A DNA stretch of 64,000 bases from Dastarcus helophoroides. Taxonomy: Eukaryota; Arthropoda; Insecta; Coleoptera; Bothrideridae. The stretch is taken from contig CM053328.1 of assembly GCA_028583605.1 (NCBI GenBank), forward strand, positions 12,130,782 through 12,194,781. Reading direction: 5' to 3'. A model generated the notes under the pieces. That model made no database searches, was not told the origin of the DNA, and saw nothing but the letters and a program-made list of their open reading frames with translations. This document shows positions 1 to 13,100 of this stretch, piece by piece. The position numbers and the translations under genes are program-made. Every line of letters starts with the position of its first letter. The stretch's first letter is position 1.

Positions 1-1227
1 TTGTTTGTTTTTTTTTAACAAAAACTTGGAAAATCTTCAAAATATAGAAAATTTTGGAATTTGCAATATCTAACATTTAAAAATTTTTGAATAAATTCGA
101 TATTGTTTTCGAAATTTAGATTTTTTTACCAGTTTGAACTTGACATTTTCATCTTTTTTTTCTACACAGTTTCAATTTTAGACTCGAAATTATGAGAATA
201 AATCTACACTAGATATCAGACATAATTATTGGGTATAAAAAATCCCAAATGTTTAGGCGTTTTTCAAAATGCCCTAACTTAAAAGAAAATAGTTATAGAG
301 AAAAAAAAACCCAAATTAAAGCTTCAAGTTTTTTGTTTTCAGAAACTGAGTGCAAAACTTCTTAGCGTCAGGAGATCTTGAATAATTATTAAAAAAACCA
401 TCGACCAAAAATGTTGCCAAATGTTTTCTCACTTTTAAAAAGGCTCACTGATTTTAATAATATTTTTTCAGTAATCCCTTCATAGAGGTATTCTATATAA
501 TTTAATCCTCTTTAATCTGACTGGTCTCCCAACCCTGCATGATGATTTTTCGTTATCAGCGCTGCCAAAGTCATTTTTGACTTTGGCAACCAATAACTTG
601 GAAAATAATGATCATACAGAAAAAGCGAGTTAAATTTTTAAAACTGCGAAGCGTTCTCTACAAGTCCTAGTTATTGTTTTTTGGTTAGAATACATTCTTG
701 GTAGGAGAAAATTAATTAAAATAGGTAAAAAATGTTATAATTGGGAATATTCGCTAGATTTCGCGTAACTGCAAATAATGGATAGACTTGGAATATTGAC
801 TAAATTCTTCAACCACAAAGGATCCCAAAGAATCCCCGAAAAATTCTAAGCAATGTATTTTTTTTTCATGGTATCCGAATGACTAAATTTGTCGTTTTCG
901 CCAATATTTAATTTAAGGATAGTTTTTTCACTAGTTTTTAGGTTGAAAACACTTTTTATAGACATAATTCATATTAACTTTTTCAAAAAAGGTTAATTAT
1001 TAAGGATTTTTAGTTTATCATAAAAATGTACTTGAAAGTTTTCCAAGTTAAACCAAAATTTAACCTTTGTTTAGACAAAATCTAATTTAATTGCAAAATT
1101 TTAACTTTGAACTTTTCAAATTTAGGCTTTCCAATGTGGCTCTTTTATTCAACAAATCTAGTTAAAAAACCCTTTTCTTATTTGGGCTGTTTTTTTTTTC
1201 TAATCTATGTGTTCAAAATTAAATTCG
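1..1227. other. AT-rich sequence without a gene
   Basis: No reading frame, RNA gene or bounded element is supported here. The sequence is strongly AT-rich with loose GAAATTT/AAATTTC motifs. The one compact structure is a perfect hairpin at 563-588 (11-bp arms TGCCAAAGTCA, 4-nt T loop) of unknown role. The 60-aa open frame near 1107-1289 is low-complexity and runs into the transposon beginning at 1236, so it is not called. Confidence 0.6.
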
Positions 1228-1235
1228 AATTTTTC

Positions 1236-3821
1236 CAGTTGCGTGTCGTGATTTTTATAAAGGGGAAAGCTGACCGGAAACCCTTTTAAAAGATAAATTA
1301 CAATTTTGCTTTCACTGATAATTAATTTGATATTTCTTTTTGTCGTGTTTTGATTAGTCGAAATGTCGATTTAAATTCAGATTTTCTAAAGAAAATTTAA
1401 ATTTCGAGAAGATGGTCGAAATATTGAAAAAAATTACAAATTTTCGATCTAAATCCAGATATTTATTCGAATTTATTTTAAAGAAATCCAAATTTTGCAA
1501 ATTTAAGTTAAATTTGGACATTATTTTTTTAATTTCTTTAATTTTATGTTTTGAATTTCTCCCCTAAAATTTGGATTTTTGCTGAAAATTTCGAATTAAA
1601 ATTCTAAATTAAAGAGAAACTCCAAGATTAAACACAAAATATATGTTAAAAAGTTACAAAGATCATTTTATTCACTAAATGGAACTTAAGCAAGGACACA
1701 GATGTTCTTTGAACTTCAACATTTAAATAAAATCGAAATTTTAAGAAAATGTAAACTGTAATTTTCGATAAAGCCGAAATTTTCAGAAAGTCCAAATTAT
1801 CAAAAATTTCTAAAAAGAGTCGAAATTCTGAAAGAAGTCTAAATTTTCAAAAAATTCAAAATTTTAAAAAATTCAAATTTTCGAAAAATACAAAACTTCC
1901 GGAAAAGTTGAAATTTCGAAAAAGCGTCGAAACTTTCAAGTCACCCTTTTGAAAGTCCAAATTTTCAAAAAAGGTGCCAATTTTTCGGAAAGGTAGAAAT
2001 TTTCAAAGAAATTATAAACAAACAATTCAAACTTTTGGAAAAAGGTCAAATTTTTAAAAGGTCGAAATTTTTAAATCACAATTTCAAAAAAGTCCTAATT
2101 TCCACAAACAGTTGAAATCTCGAAAAAATTAACATTTTTTAGAAAATTGTCAAAATTTTGGGAAACAGATCTGAACTGTAGAAAAATCCAAATTTCCACA
2201 AAAGTCTAAATTTGCAACATAATTAAATATTTCGAGAAACATTGAAAATGTTTAAAAAGTAAAAACTTGAAATTTCCAATTAAAAAAGTCGACATTATGA
2301 GAAAAAGTGAAAGTTTTGAAAAGTTAATGTCTAAATTGTCAAAATAAGTCAAAATTATCAAGAAACTTTAAAAAGTGGAATTTTAAACAAAAGTTAAAAT
2401 TTTCAACAAAAATGGAATTTTTCAAAAAAAGTTGATCGAAATTTTGAGAAAATTTTGAAATTTTAAGAAAAAATTGCAATATTTCGAAAAAAAGCCGAAT
2501 TTTCAAAAATTTCAAAATATGTAAATCAATATTTTCAAAAATAATTCAAAATTCCAGAAGTTGAATCTTGAAAAAACTTAAATACTTTTAAAAAGTGGTA
2601 AACATGTTGCGAAGAAATTAAGATGATTTTGGAAAAAAATCAAATTTTCAAAAAAATCGAAATTTTCAACATAGTGTAAATTTTATTCTAGAAAATCAGG
2701 ATTTTTGAAAGAATTGAAATTTTCGGAAAAATTTCCAGACAGAATTTCAAAAATACGCCGAAATTTTGAGTAGTTTGAATATTAATTTTCAAAAAAAGTC
2801 AAGATTTCCAGTAAAAACATTTTAGAAAAGATATTTTTGTATATTTTTAAGAAAAAGTTGGTATTTTGAAAAATTTAGAATACTTCAAGTAGATAGTTCA
2901 AAATTCAACAAAGAGTAATTTTTCAAAAAAAGTTTAAATTTACAAAAAGTCGAATTTGAAGAAAAGGTCAAAAATTAAAAAAAAAATAATATTTCGAAAA
3001 AAGTACACATTTTCAGTCAGAATTCCAAGAAAAAGCCTAACTTTTGAAAAAATGTCAGTTTTGTCATTGAATTTGCAAAAAAATCGAATTTTAGAAAAAG
3101 AAGTCAGCATTTTCAGAATATTCAAAATTTTCAAGATAGTAATTTTATAATTTTTTGAGAAATGGCCAACATTTTTAAAAAGTTAATGTTTTTCAAATAA
3201 AATCAAATTTTCAGCAGAAGTCGAATTTTTCAAAAAAAGTCGAAATTTCGACATAAAAGATAGGATACAGAGAATATCTTCGACTTAAAAGTCGAAAAAA
3301 TGTTCATAAAATCACAATTTTAAAAAGTGTACCCTTTTTTTAATTTCTTAAAGATCAAAATTTTCAATATAGTAAATTGGAATTTCAAGAAAGTCAAGAA
3401 AAAAACGAATTATTTTGGACATATCGAAGCTTTCACTAAAAAGGATTTTAAAAAAACGATGAAATTCCATGAGAAATCGAATTTTTGAAAACGTAAAAGA
3501 TTAAAAATGTTTAAAAAAGGTTTAAATTTCAAGAAAAAGGTTGAAATTTTAAGAAAAAGTTAAAATTTTGAAAAAGGGGAGTTTTGAAAAAGGTAAAATT
3601 TTGAAATGTCTAAATTTTTTAAAAAGTCGAAGTTATCGATAAAAAATTCAAATTTAACAAAATTTACAGACAGAATTGTTAAATTTCCATCATTCTAGCA
3701 ATAAATAGTTGTCGCAGTGTTGTGTAAAAAAAAAAGAGGTATTAAAATAAAATTAATATGGACATTTTCATTTTGTAAGGGAAGCTGTGCTTCCCTAGCT
3801 TCCATCAAGAACACGCCACTG
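1236..3821 (-). mobile_element. hAT-like non-autonomous element, copy 1 of a family shared with 41957-47138
   Basis: The left end reads CAGTTGCGTGTCGTG. The right end, read on the minus strand, begins CAGTGGCGTGTTCTTGATGG. The ends match over about 9-10 bases of a hAT-style CAGTGGCG inverted terminus. Flanking octamers AATTTTTC (1228-1235) and AATTTTTT (3822-3829) fit an 8-bp target duplication with one mismatch. Both ends align in inverse orientation with the ends of 41957-47138, including the GGAAGCTAGGGAAG segment next to the CAGTGGCGT end and the GACCGGAAACCC segment near the other end. The interior is an A-rich degenerate repeat on this strand (AAAAGTCGAAATTTTC-like) with no transposase. 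The element must have been mobilised in trans if it was mobile. Confidence 0.68.
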
Positions 3822-3829
3822 AATTTTTT

Positions 3830-4485
3830 AACTCGAATTTGTAGAAGAGAAAAAAAATTTAAAGTTGAACTGAAAATTTCAATTGTAAGCTCAAATTTGT
3901 AAAAAACGACTTTTTCAGTAATATATTATCTTTCTTAAGTACCCCAAATATCAAACAAGAAATCGGGTTTGTTTCAGTTTTTAAAAGTAAGTGTATGGAT
4001 TTATTAAAAAATAATACCTTAAAATCGCCGATCGATCATTCAATAAAACCAATTTAATTCACTTCCAGTGGCCACTTAATCGATCAAATTAAGATTAACA
4101 ACAACAAATCACTATCGAGAGGACGATGATGCGTAACATGCAGAAATCAAGAGTCAACTGGGTATGGAAACTTGCCAGCTATATAATCGCAACTTTTAAA
4201 AATCGCTCCTCATCCTCCAATTTGCAATTACCGGACCTGTTGCTGGATACGACTTTTAATGCGTTCTTGTTTACTTACGTGAGCCGACCGGCGTCGATAT
4301 GCAAGAGCCGTTTTTGATTTATCGCCAGACGGAATGGCCAAAGCGCTTAACCGCCATTAAATTTATGATCGGGACGAAATTAGAACAGCGCCGTCTCCCA
4401 TGCAGCGATATGTATATGCAAACAACCAAAGGTCCAAAGGAAGGAGATTTTTGGGATAAGGTGGTTATTTTTAAGTTTGAATGAA
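3830..4485. other. Higher-complexity island, possible exon or promoter remnant
   Basis: After an AT-rich lead-in, about 4040-4480 has more balanced base composition than its surroundings and shows no obvious repeat partner in the window. Open frames on the plus strand reach 63 and 61 codons (4126-4317, 4299-4484) but match nothing I recognise. Two splice-donor-like sites face away from each other: GTGAGC on the plus strand at 4279, and GTAAGT on the minus strand (complement of 4273-4278). This could be a host exon or first-exon region, or simply unique intergenic DNA. No function is assigned. Confidence 0.3.
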
Positions 4486-5285
4486 AGTTTTTAACTTTAA
4501 TATCGACTATTTCTCAAAAATTCGATCATAAACCCAAAATTTTAATGTTACAAGTTTCGATTTTTTATAAATGTAATTATTAGAGTCGAAATTATTGAAG
4601 TAATTTATTTTTTTCATCTTTTTATTCCGTATGTAACTTTTTTTAAAATTACAATTAACGCTATAAATTTGTTACATAAATTTCGAATTTGAAAATTTGG
4701 ACTTTTTTCAAGAAAATTCGATAGAGTTCTCGAATTTTCGACTTTTACCACAAAATTTGCATCTCTAAAAATTTTTAAATTTATTCTCTACATTAAGCTT
4801 TCAGAATAGTTCTAGAAATTAAAATTCCTAGAAAAGTTTTCGTAATTCTGACTTTGAGGTTTAAAATTTCGACTAATCCAAAAAAAATGTTTCTTAAATT
4901 AGTGTTTGTTATACAACATTAAAATTGTAATTTTAAAACTTCATTAAAAAAAAATTTCTTTCATAAATCCTTTTTAACAGGTAATAAGTTGAGTTTCATG
5001 CTTTAAAACCGGCTTTTTTGAACTTTTCCAAACCTTTTAAATTACAAAAAAAAAATAAAATATCAAAAAAAAAATGTTAAAATGTCGTCAAAATTTCATG
5101 TTCTTAGTTGAAAATTCGAGATGAAAATAGAAATTTCGAAAAAGGCTTCGAGTTTTCGTAATAAAAGAGCTCTTTACATTTCTAATTTAAATTGATTTTC
5201 AAAATGAAACGACAACATTTTAGAAATATCACTTCAAGAAAAACAATTCTTTCTTTTTAATTTTGACTTATTTTTGAAACATTCA
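4486..5285. other. AT-rich filler, left flank of the 5294-8808 element
   Basis: Degenerate AT-rich sequence with mixed polarity (both GTCGAAATT and AATTTCGAC forms). No gene, RNA or bounded element is seen. It continues on the far side of the inserted element from 8817 onward. Confidence 0.55.
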
Positions 5286-5293
5286 ATTTTAAC

Positions 5294-8200
5294 CAGGGCT
5301 TCGAACCGTTATTATTGTCGTTCCGGTTTTCGGTTTTCGTTCCGGAAAAAAAATTATATAGGTTCAGTTCCGGTTTTCGCTCCGACAAAAATAACGTTTT
5401 TTTTCCGATTTTCGGTTTTTGGTTCAGCTCGGAGTGACTCATTTTTAATTTTTTATTTAAAAGGAAGAAAATATTTCGGGTAATCTCGCAACAAAAGTCC
5501 AAATTTCAAAAAAGAATATGAAATTTAGGAAAAAGATTCAAATTAAAATTTAAAATTTGGAATTTAGGTTGAAATTTCGAGTACAAAGTCAATTTTTTTA
5601 GGAAATGTACAAAGAGTAAACTTGTATTCTAACTTTTAGAATAAATAGAATTTAAAATTAAAATTTTTAGGTTTGAAAATTTCGAGTTAAACTATTTAGA
5701 AATAATTTTTTTTAAGTTTAAACATAAAATGTTTAGAAAAGTAATACCTATAAAGCTGAGTTAATATTTCTAAAAAAACGTCTACATCTGAATTTGAAGT
5801 ACAATTTTCAAGAAAGAAAATAACAATTTTGCAAAGAATTCAAAATTAAAAGAAAAAGTATTTGGTTGCAAAATTCTGACTTATATTAAGGATTTTAAGT
5901 TTCGAGAAGATCCTCGAACAATCGCGTTGAAAGTCAAATTGTTATGATTAAAATGAAACCTTTAGAATTTTTTTACATAATTTTAGAGTTTTTTTTTTTT
6001 CAAATTTTGACCACTTTCCTAAAAGTGTGGGTTAAAACTTCACAATTTTTTTAATGTCGTGTTTCAAATCAACATTTCGAAGAAATCATTCAAATTTAGG
6101 GGAAACAATTGGACCGTTCTAGGAACTAGAATCTTGATTCAATCAATGATCAAAGTTCGAAAAAACAATTCTCTCATAAATAAAAATTTCTTAAGATTTC
6201 AACTATTTCTAGTAATTATCAGTCTTTTAAACATTCGAATTTAGAGATTACTGGGTAAATATCGAAAAAAGTCATAATTTCATGTTTAAGTCGAAATTCA
6301 GAAAAAAAATGCAATTTAAATATAAAATTTTAAGAAAAATGTAAAGTTAGATCTCTCTTTACTATCTTTTATCAAAATTTCGACTCCTTTTTAGAAATTT
6401 TGAAGTTTTCAGAAAATTTAGAGCAAACGAAGTTATTTTCGAAATTTTATTGTTCTGAAGAATCCAAGTTTAAATTTGAAATTTTAATTTTTTTGAGATA
6501 AAAATAGCCCAAATTTAAAAAAAAACTATCATTGTTTTTTGAAATGGTCAAATTTTGACTGAAAATGAAAACAGTTTGTCAAAAGATTAAAATTTAATAA
6601 CTAATGAGACTTCCATTTCTGTAGAAAATTTGAATTTTTAAGCAGATGTTGAGGATTCCAAATTTTATCAAAATTTCGAGTTAACATTTTTAAATTCGGA
6701 AATTGATAAAAATGTTTCATAAACTTTTAAGTTTTTTTTATAAAAGGATTTAAAGTCAAATCTTGTAAGTAATGAAGGTCGAAATTTGCCGATTAAAGTT
6801 AAAATTTTCTGATTAAGGGGAAATTTTGTTTTCTCTCTTTTTTTTTTCGAAGTTTTAACCTTAGAACTCATAATTTCGAGAAAACTCGACAGTTTGAAAT
6901 TAGAGTCGAAATAAAGTCGGTCTTTTGATCCTAAAGTTGGAATTTTAGGAAAAAAATGAATATTTAAATTTCAAACTAAACATTTTGACAGAGAACTCGA
7001 AGTTGGAACAAAAACCAAGGATTTTAAAAAAATCTGGTATTTTCGATTTTACAAATTTGAAACTGCTAATAGCGTCGGTAAACTTCCAAATTATAAAAAA
7101 TATCAGTTTAACCAAAAACCTTGAAAATATTCAGGTTTCTTAGAAAATTTTTACCAAAATAAAAACATTATTTGTTAAAAAAAATCCATATTTTGATTCT
7201 GATCTCGAAATTTTCGAAAACTTATCAAAATTTCATGTTTAAACTTGACATTTACAAACTCGAAAGTTTATAGTAAAACAAAATTATAAATTTCTAGTTT
7301 ATCTTAAAATGTTTGAATTTTTCTTATAATTTTTCGTTAACTTGAAATTTGTTTTTATCAATTTTAAGCTTATCTGAACATTTAAACTTTTTTCTCAAAA
7401 TGTGATGTTAGGTTTGACATTTTAAGGTTAACGTCGAAATTTCGAGGGAAAAGGTCAACATTTCCAAAAAAGTGCGATTTATTAAAGAAAAACCTTTCAC
7501 AGAAATTTTAATTTGACATTTTAGCCATTTTATCGAATTTTTTACTTTATTCTCAAAATTCGAGAATACGGCAGAAATTTTGAGATTTTCTTAGAAGAGT
7601 TTCTTCTGAAAATTCTGAGTTCAACTTGAACCTTAATATTTTTCTCTAAAATTTTGTTACAAACCTCGAAATCTAGACTTTCTTTTGGAAAATTTGTCTT
7701 TTGATCTTAAAATATTGACCTTCATAAGGTTTGAACTTTTTTTTGAAAATTTCGAATTTAAACTTAAAATTTTGACGTTTTTCTCGAAAGTTCGTATTAG
7801 AACTGAATTCTTGTGAATGAGTTTTAGTATTTGTTCAAAATTTGGATATTTTTTCAAAATTCTGTAAATTTTATAATTGAAAATGACAGGATATTTTTGT
7901 TTTAAGAGTTTTTTATCTTTTTAAAATTTTCATAACATTTTTCATTTAAAGTAGAAAATTATACTTTTTAAAATTCCACTTATACATTTCCAGTTTTTCT
8001 GTTAGAACGTTTTTTTTTCAAAATTTCGTGTTTAATTTAAACTCTGACAATTAGATTCGTTAAAATAAATTTATTTCGAATAATTTTTAAAATTGTTTTA
8101 CCTTTGTCTTAAATTTTTCATGTTAAAGATAATTTTTTTCCGATTTTAAAATTGAAATTTTGTCTTTCTTTAGAGATTTTGATTTTAGTCTGAAAACATG

Positions 8201-8808
8201 ATTTTACTAAATAAAACGGGATGCCTCTTTTCTTCATAATCACCTCAGGTCACATAAAAAATTACTGCAAGGCCTTATGTGGCTCGCGAGCTACGGATCA
8301 GGCATCAGTTGTTTAGAATGATTGAAATAATTAGGAAAAAATTGAAATTGTAAACCCAGAATTTTGAGAAAAATAAAATTGAAGAAAATATTCAAAATTT
8401 ATTTTACAAAAATTCTACATAATTTTAATTCAAATACTAGTAGTAAATGTCGAAATATTTAAAAATAAACGTCAATATTTCTAGAAAAATCCAAAATTTT
8501 AAAAAAGCTGACCTTTATGGGACCAAATAAAAATAAGTTTAAATTCAAAAGTTGAATAAAAAAGTCCAAGTTTCAAAGAAACTCGTGAACAATACAATAA
8601 TAATAATAATCGAAAGAAAATATTCGGTTGTAATTCGAGACTCTCAATGTAAAGTTGAAATTGAAGTGGGAAGTTTTGTCGGCTGTGGACTTTTGAATCT
8701 GCACTGAACCGAAATAAACCGATATTCTCTTTTCGGTTCAGTTCGGGTTTTCGTTCGGAAAATAACGGTTTTTTTCGGTTTCCGGTTCAGTTCCGGTTCG
8801 AAGCCCTG
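5294..8808. mobile_element. hAT-like non-autonomous element with perfect 8-bp target duplication
   Basis: The element starts CAGGGCTTCGAACCG and ends CGGTTCGAAGCCCTG, a perfect 15-bp terminal inverted repeat. It is flanked by ATTTTAAC at 5286-5293 and again at 8809-8816, an exact 8-bp target duplication typical of the hAT superfamily. Inside each end lies a CGGTT/CCGGTTTTCGG-rich subterminal block (5305-5445 and about 8690-8800). A GGTTCAGTTC motif lies in the same direct orientation in both blocks. The remaining ~3.2 kb is AT-rich filler without a transposase frame, including a short AAT microsatellite near 8600. A truncated relative begins at 25443. Confidence 0.82.
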
Positions 8809-8816
8809 ATTTTAAC

Positions 8817-10103
8817 CAACATTTCAAGCTCTAAACTTAACAAAAATTTCGTTTCGTGTTTAACATGAAACTTCCATAAATAGAAATTAGGGGAAAAATC
8901 AAATTTTCATGTTAAAAATGAAATATCGAAATAAAATTTCAAAATTTTGATATAAAAAAATTATTTTTTAAGGAATAAAAACTTTTCTGAATGTTTTAAT
9001 GCTTATTCTAGTCGAAATTACACTTTTAAGTTAAAATATCGAGAAAAAAATTGAAATTTCCAGAATAGTATAAATTTCTGGTATTCAATATTTAGCGTTC
9101 AAAGGCAAAAAAAAGTCATTAAAAAATATTTTTTCGAAATTTTAACTTTCAAAGAAAAAAAATCGAAATTTAAGTAGAAATTTAAGTCGAAATTATTTCG
9201 ATGATATAGTCAAAATTTCTAGAAAATTCTTAAAAATTTCCTAATAACATTAGTAAGTATTCTGTAAAATTTTAGTTAATAGTGAAATTTTGGAAAAAAA
9301 ACGACAATTTTAATTTTATAAAAATCACTACTTTAGAAGTATTGATATTTTTTCTAATATTAAAATTAAAAGTCGAAATCTTAACTTTTTTTTTACTGTT
9401 TTTCTTCAATTTTAAAAACTGAAAATTTTTCGATGATTTCAATTTAGAGAATAAGGCAAAACGTTCGGATAAAAACTTGAGATAAATCAAAATTTTTTTG
9501 AATTTTAGTGTTTAAGGATACATTGCCGATTTAAAAAAAAATCGAAATTTCCACAAGACCCTAAACACTATTTAAATCATTTTCTCGAATATTTGAGTTT
9601 AAATCTCAAATCATACAAAAATATTTCAAAACTTGAAATTGAAAATAACCGAAGAGCATCGAAATTTTCACAAAAAAAAAATTAAAAGATTTCATCGCTG
9701 AAATTTCAAAATAATATAGAAATTTAAATTTTAAAGTCGAAATAATGAAAAAAATTTGATCTGAAGAATAAATCTGAAGTTTGACTTTTAAGTTCAAATT
9801 TTAATGTAAAAAAAAACGAAACATTCATGTTGAAAGTTGATTGCGAAAACACTCAGAAATTGAAAATGTGAGCCAGAGGGTGGAACTCGAAAAAGACGAA
9901 TTTCGAGTGTAACGTCCAATTTTGGTTGAAAAATATAAAAACGTTTAAACTCATTTGAACTTTCGGAATTTGTAGTAAATTTTCAAGACGAAACTCGAAA
10001 TTAAGAGAAAAAACTAAAACTTTCGAAAAAAAGAGTCAAGATCATTCGAAATTTGAAACTCAAGTGGAAGATCCAAAAAAATAGTAAAGATTGAAGTATT
10101 TCA
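8817..10103. other. AT-rich filler, right flank of the 5294-8808 element
   Basis: Continuation of the degenerate AT-rich sequence seen before 5286. Short open frames on the minus strand (63-72 codons) are low-complexity F/K/N/S-rich translations and are not gene candidates. Nothing else is seen. Confidence 0.55.
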
Positions 10104-13100
10104 ATTATTTTGTGATAAAATATTCCCTATAATTCACAAATGCCTCTTGGAGCATGAAAAGAAAAATAACTTTCGGGTAAAAAGTTTGCCATTTGGTGGT
10201 TCATCAGTATTACAGTTTTTTTCCCATAAAATCTTCTCTAAAATTCGCAATGTTCTCATGGACGATCCCAATTAAAATAATTTGAAACAAAAATGTTAAA
10301 CATTTGGTAGTTCATCAGTATTTTAATTGTTTTGCCACGAAAGATTCTCTTCTTGAAGACTGGAAAATCACAGGTAAAATAATGTTGTTAAAAACTGGAA
10401 TATTTGGAGGTGTATCTGGCAAATGTTTTTCTATGAAATTTCTTAGAATTCGCAAATGTTCTCATGGAGGATCCTGGTCAAAATAAGTTGGAGCTAAAAC
10501 GTAGAGCATTTAGTAGTTCATCAGTATTTCTGTTTCATCAGGAAATATTCCCTAGAATTCACAAATGTGCTCTTGGGGGTCCAGGGGCAAAATAATATTA
10601 TGTTAAAAAGTTGGGTACTTGGTGGCTTATCAGTATTGCAGTTTTTAAATTAAAAAATGTTCTCATGAACGATCCTAGTTTGAAGCTAAAACGTAGAGCA
10701 TTTAGTATTTCATCAGTATTTTTGTTTGGTCACGAAAAATTCCCTAGAATTCACAAATGTGCTCTTGGAGGTCCACGAGCAAAATAATATTATGCTAAAA
10801 AATTGAGTAATTGGTGGCTTATCAGTATTTCCATGAAGTCTTCTCTAAAATTCGCAAGTGTTCTCTTGGACGATCCCGATTAAAATAATTTGAAACAAAA
10901 ATGTTGAACATTTGGTAGTTCATCAGTATTTTAATTGTTTTGCCACGAAAGATTCTCTTCTTAAAGACTGGAAAATCACAAGCAAAATAATGTTCTTAAA
11001 ACCTGGATTATTTGGTGGTGTATCTGGCAATTGTTTTTCTATGAAGTTCTTAGGATTCGCAAATGTTCTCATGGGGGATCCTGGTCAAAATAATTTGGAG
11101 CTAAAACGTAGAGCATTTAGCAGTTCATCGGTACTTTTGTTTTGTCACGAAAAATTCCCTAGAATTCACAAATGTGCTCTTGGAGGTCCACGGGCAAAAT
11201 AATACTATGTTAAAAAGTTGGGTAACCAGTGGCTCATCAGTATTGCAGTTTTTCCCATGAAATCTTCTCTAAAATTCGCAAATGTTCTCATGGATGATAC
11301 CGATTAAAATAATTTGGAACAAAAATGTTGAACATTTGGTAGTTCATCAATATTTTAATTGTTTTGCCACGAAAGATTCTCTTCTTGAAGACTGGAAAAT
11401 CACAGGTAAAATAATGCTGTTAAAAACTGGAATACTTAGGGGTGTATTTGGCCATTGTTTTCTATGAAATTTCTTAGAATTCGCAAATGTTCTCATGGAG
11501 GATCCTGGTCAAAATAATTTGAAGCCAAAACGTAGAGCATTTAGTAGTTCATCAGTATTTTTGTTTGGTTACGCAAAATTCCCTAGAATTCACAAATGTG
11601 CTCTTGGAGGTCCAAGGGCAAAATAATATTATGTTAAAAAGTTGGGTAATTGGTGGCTCATCAGTATTGCAGTTTTTTTCCCATGAAATCTTCTCTATAA
11701 TTGGCAAATGTTCTCATGGAGGATTGTGATCAAAATAATCTGGAGTTAAATTTTAAACATTTGGTAGTTCATCAGTATTTTAATTGTTTTGCCACAAAAG
11801 ATTCTCTTTTTGAAGACTGGAAAATCACAGGCAAAATAATGTTGTTAAAAACTGGAATATTTGGTGGTGCATCTGGCAATTGTTTTTCCATGAAATTTCT
11901 TAAAATTCGAAAATGTTTTCATGGAGGATCCTAGTCAAAATAATTCGAAGCTAAAACGTAGAGCATTTAGTAGTTCATCAGTATTTCCGTTTGGTCACAA
12001 AAAATTCCCTAGAATTCACAAATGTGCTCTTGGGGGTCCACGGGCAAAATAATGTTATGCTAAAAAGTTGGGTAATTGGCAGCTCATCAGTATTGCAGTT
12101 TTTTTTCCCATGAAATCTTCTCTAAAATTCGCAAATGTTCTCATGGATGATACCGATTAAAATAATTTGGAACAAAAATGTTGAACATTTGGTAGTTCAT
12201 CAGTATTTTAATTGTTTTGCCACGAAAGATTCTCTTCTTGAAGACTGGAAAATCACAAGTAAAATAATGTTGTTAAAAACTGGAATACTTAGGGGTGTAT
12301 CTGGCCATTGTTTTCTATGAAATTTCTTAGAATTCGCAAATGTTCTCATGGAGGATCCTGGTCAAAATAATTTGAAGCTAAAACGTAGAGCATTTAGTAG
12401 TTCATCAGTATTTTTGTTTGGTTACGAAAAATTCCCTAGAATTCACAAATGTGCTCTTGGAAGTCCAAGGGCAAACTAATATTATGTTAAAAAGTTGGGT
12501 AATTGGTGGCTCATCAGTATTGCAGTTTTTTTCCCATGAAATCTTCTCTATAATTGGCAAATGTTCTCATGGAGGATTTTGATCAAAATAATCTGGAGTT
12601 AAATTTTAAACATTTGTATTTGTATTTGTACATCAGTATTTTAATTGTTTTGCCACGAAAGATTCTCTTCTTGAAGACTGGAAAAACACAGGCAAAATAA
12701 TGTTGTTAAAAACTGAAAAATTTGGTGGTGCATCTGGCAATTGTTTTTCTATGAAATTTCTTAGAATTCGCAAATGTTTTCATGGAGGATCCTAGTCAAA
12801 ATAATTTGAAGCTAAAACGTAGAGCATTTAGTAGTTCATTAGTATTTCCGTTTGGTACAAAAAATTCCCTAGAATTCACAAATGTGCTCTTGGGGGTCCA
12901 CGGGCAAAATAATGTTATGCTAAAAAGTTGGGTAATTGGTAGCTCATCATTATTGCAGTTTTTTTCCCATGAAATCTTCTCTAAAATTCGCAAATGTGCT
13001 CATGGATGATACCGATTAAAATAATTTGGGACAAGAATGTTGAATATTTGGTAGTTCATCAGTATTTTAATTGTTTTGCCACGAAAGATTCTCTTCTTGA

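Noticed and set aside
563..588. Rho-independent terminator-like hairpin
   Set aside because: A perfect 11-bp hairpin, but the context is eukaryotic with no gene upstream; recorded only as a hairpin.
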